Origin: Pseudofrankia asymbiotica | GTDB lineage: Bacteria > Actinomycetota > Actinomycetes > Frankiales > Frankiaceae | NCBI RefSeq assembly: GCF_001983105.1 | Contig: NZ_MOMC01000063.1 | Location: 30,142 to 36,627 of the forward strand | DNA: 6,486 nt | Reading direction: 5' to 3' | In this document: positions 6,378 through 6,486 of the stretch, piece by piece | How the letters are laid out: the number at the start of each line of letters is the position of its first letter | How positions within the stretch are numbered: position 1 is the first letter of the stretch | Program-made: the position numbers and the translations under genes | Notes under the pieces: model-generated | Told to the model about the DNA's origin: nothing | What the model saw: only the letters and a program-made list of their open reading frames with translations | The model's database searches: none

Positions 6378-6422
6378 GTGCGCCAATCGTGCGCCATTCC
6401 GTGCTGCACACTGAACACTGAA
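6378..6422. repeat. Short tandem repeats near the right edge
   Basis: GTGCGCCAATC (6378-6388) is followed directly by GTGCGCCATTC (6389-6399), an 11-bp unit with one mismatch and a period close to one helical turn. CACTGAA is then repeated exactly at 6409-6415 and 6416-6422. The surrounding DNA is less GC-rich than the genes. The repeats may be protein-binding sites in the promoter of a gene beyond the window. Confidence 0.55.
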
Positions 6423-6486
6423 ACCCGGGCGCGCCAGGACGCGGAGAGCATCCTGGCCGGAGACGGGGCGACGGGGGTCGTGTTTG

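Larger units (their letters stand above)
6221..6486. other. Intergenic stretch at the right edge, no convincing gene
   Basis: From 6221 to about 6321 the DNA is dominated by palindromes and hairpins. From about 6322 to 6420 it is AT-richer and carries short tandem repeats, as in a control region. The last bases contain purine-rich GGGG runs followed by a GTG at 6480, which could open a rightward gene. Only two codons are visible, so nothing can be said about it. No clear -35/-10 pair was found. Confidence 0.55.

Noticed and set aside
6358..6414. 18-codon frame MVMNASWCANRAPFRAAH as a leader peptide
   Set aside because: No ribosome-binding site precedes it and it runs through the tandem repeats. 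Chance is the simplest explanation.

Overview
This window is very GC-rich DNA with third codon positions almost all G or C. It holds two convincing protein-coding genes, transcribed divergently from a 672-bp intergenic region. The composition, together with a membrane-anchored protein carrying a Gly/Ser-rich linker and fibronectin type III domains, suggests a high-GC actinobacterium, possibly Frankia-like. That placement is an inference from style, because no rRNA or other taxonomic marker is present.

Left edge (1-195): intergenic DNA downstream of purL. It holds a compact hairpin that may end purL transcription, an unusually AT-rich inverted repeat, a weak leftward promoter candidate and a doubtful 18-codon reading frame. 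The 3' end of a gene entering from the left cannot be excluded.

196-4140, minus strand: a complete purL encoding a 1314-residue, single-chain (long-form) phosphoribosylformylglycinamidine synthase. This is the fourth step of de novo purine synthesis. The synthetase and glutaminase halves both look intact. The one-chain form is typical of gammaproteobacteria and eukaryotes, whereas most actinobacteria use separate PurS, PurQ and PurL, so this is the most notable gene-level observation.

4141-4812: divergent intergenic region. It carries three 18-bp tandem repeats just upstream of purL, a short echo of internal purL sequence, an AT-richer stretch and a strong GC hairpin ahead of the rightward gene.

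4813-6180, plus strand: a 455-residue predicted single-pass membrane protein with an acidic cytoplasmic tail, a low-complexity extracellular linker and two FN3-like domains. Its function is unknown and nothing links it functionally to purL.

6181-6486: no convincing gene. The stretch is dense in dyad symmetries (a nested 28-bp dyad, a 16-bp perfect palindrome, two mutually exclusive short hairpins) followed by short tandem repeats, consistent with a terminator region followed by the control region of a gene beyond the window.

I see no mobile element, CRISPR array, tRNA or rRNA, and no clear evidence of a new multi-gene system. The best leads are the long-form PurL in this apparent host and the repeat and hairpin structures in the non-coding DNA.
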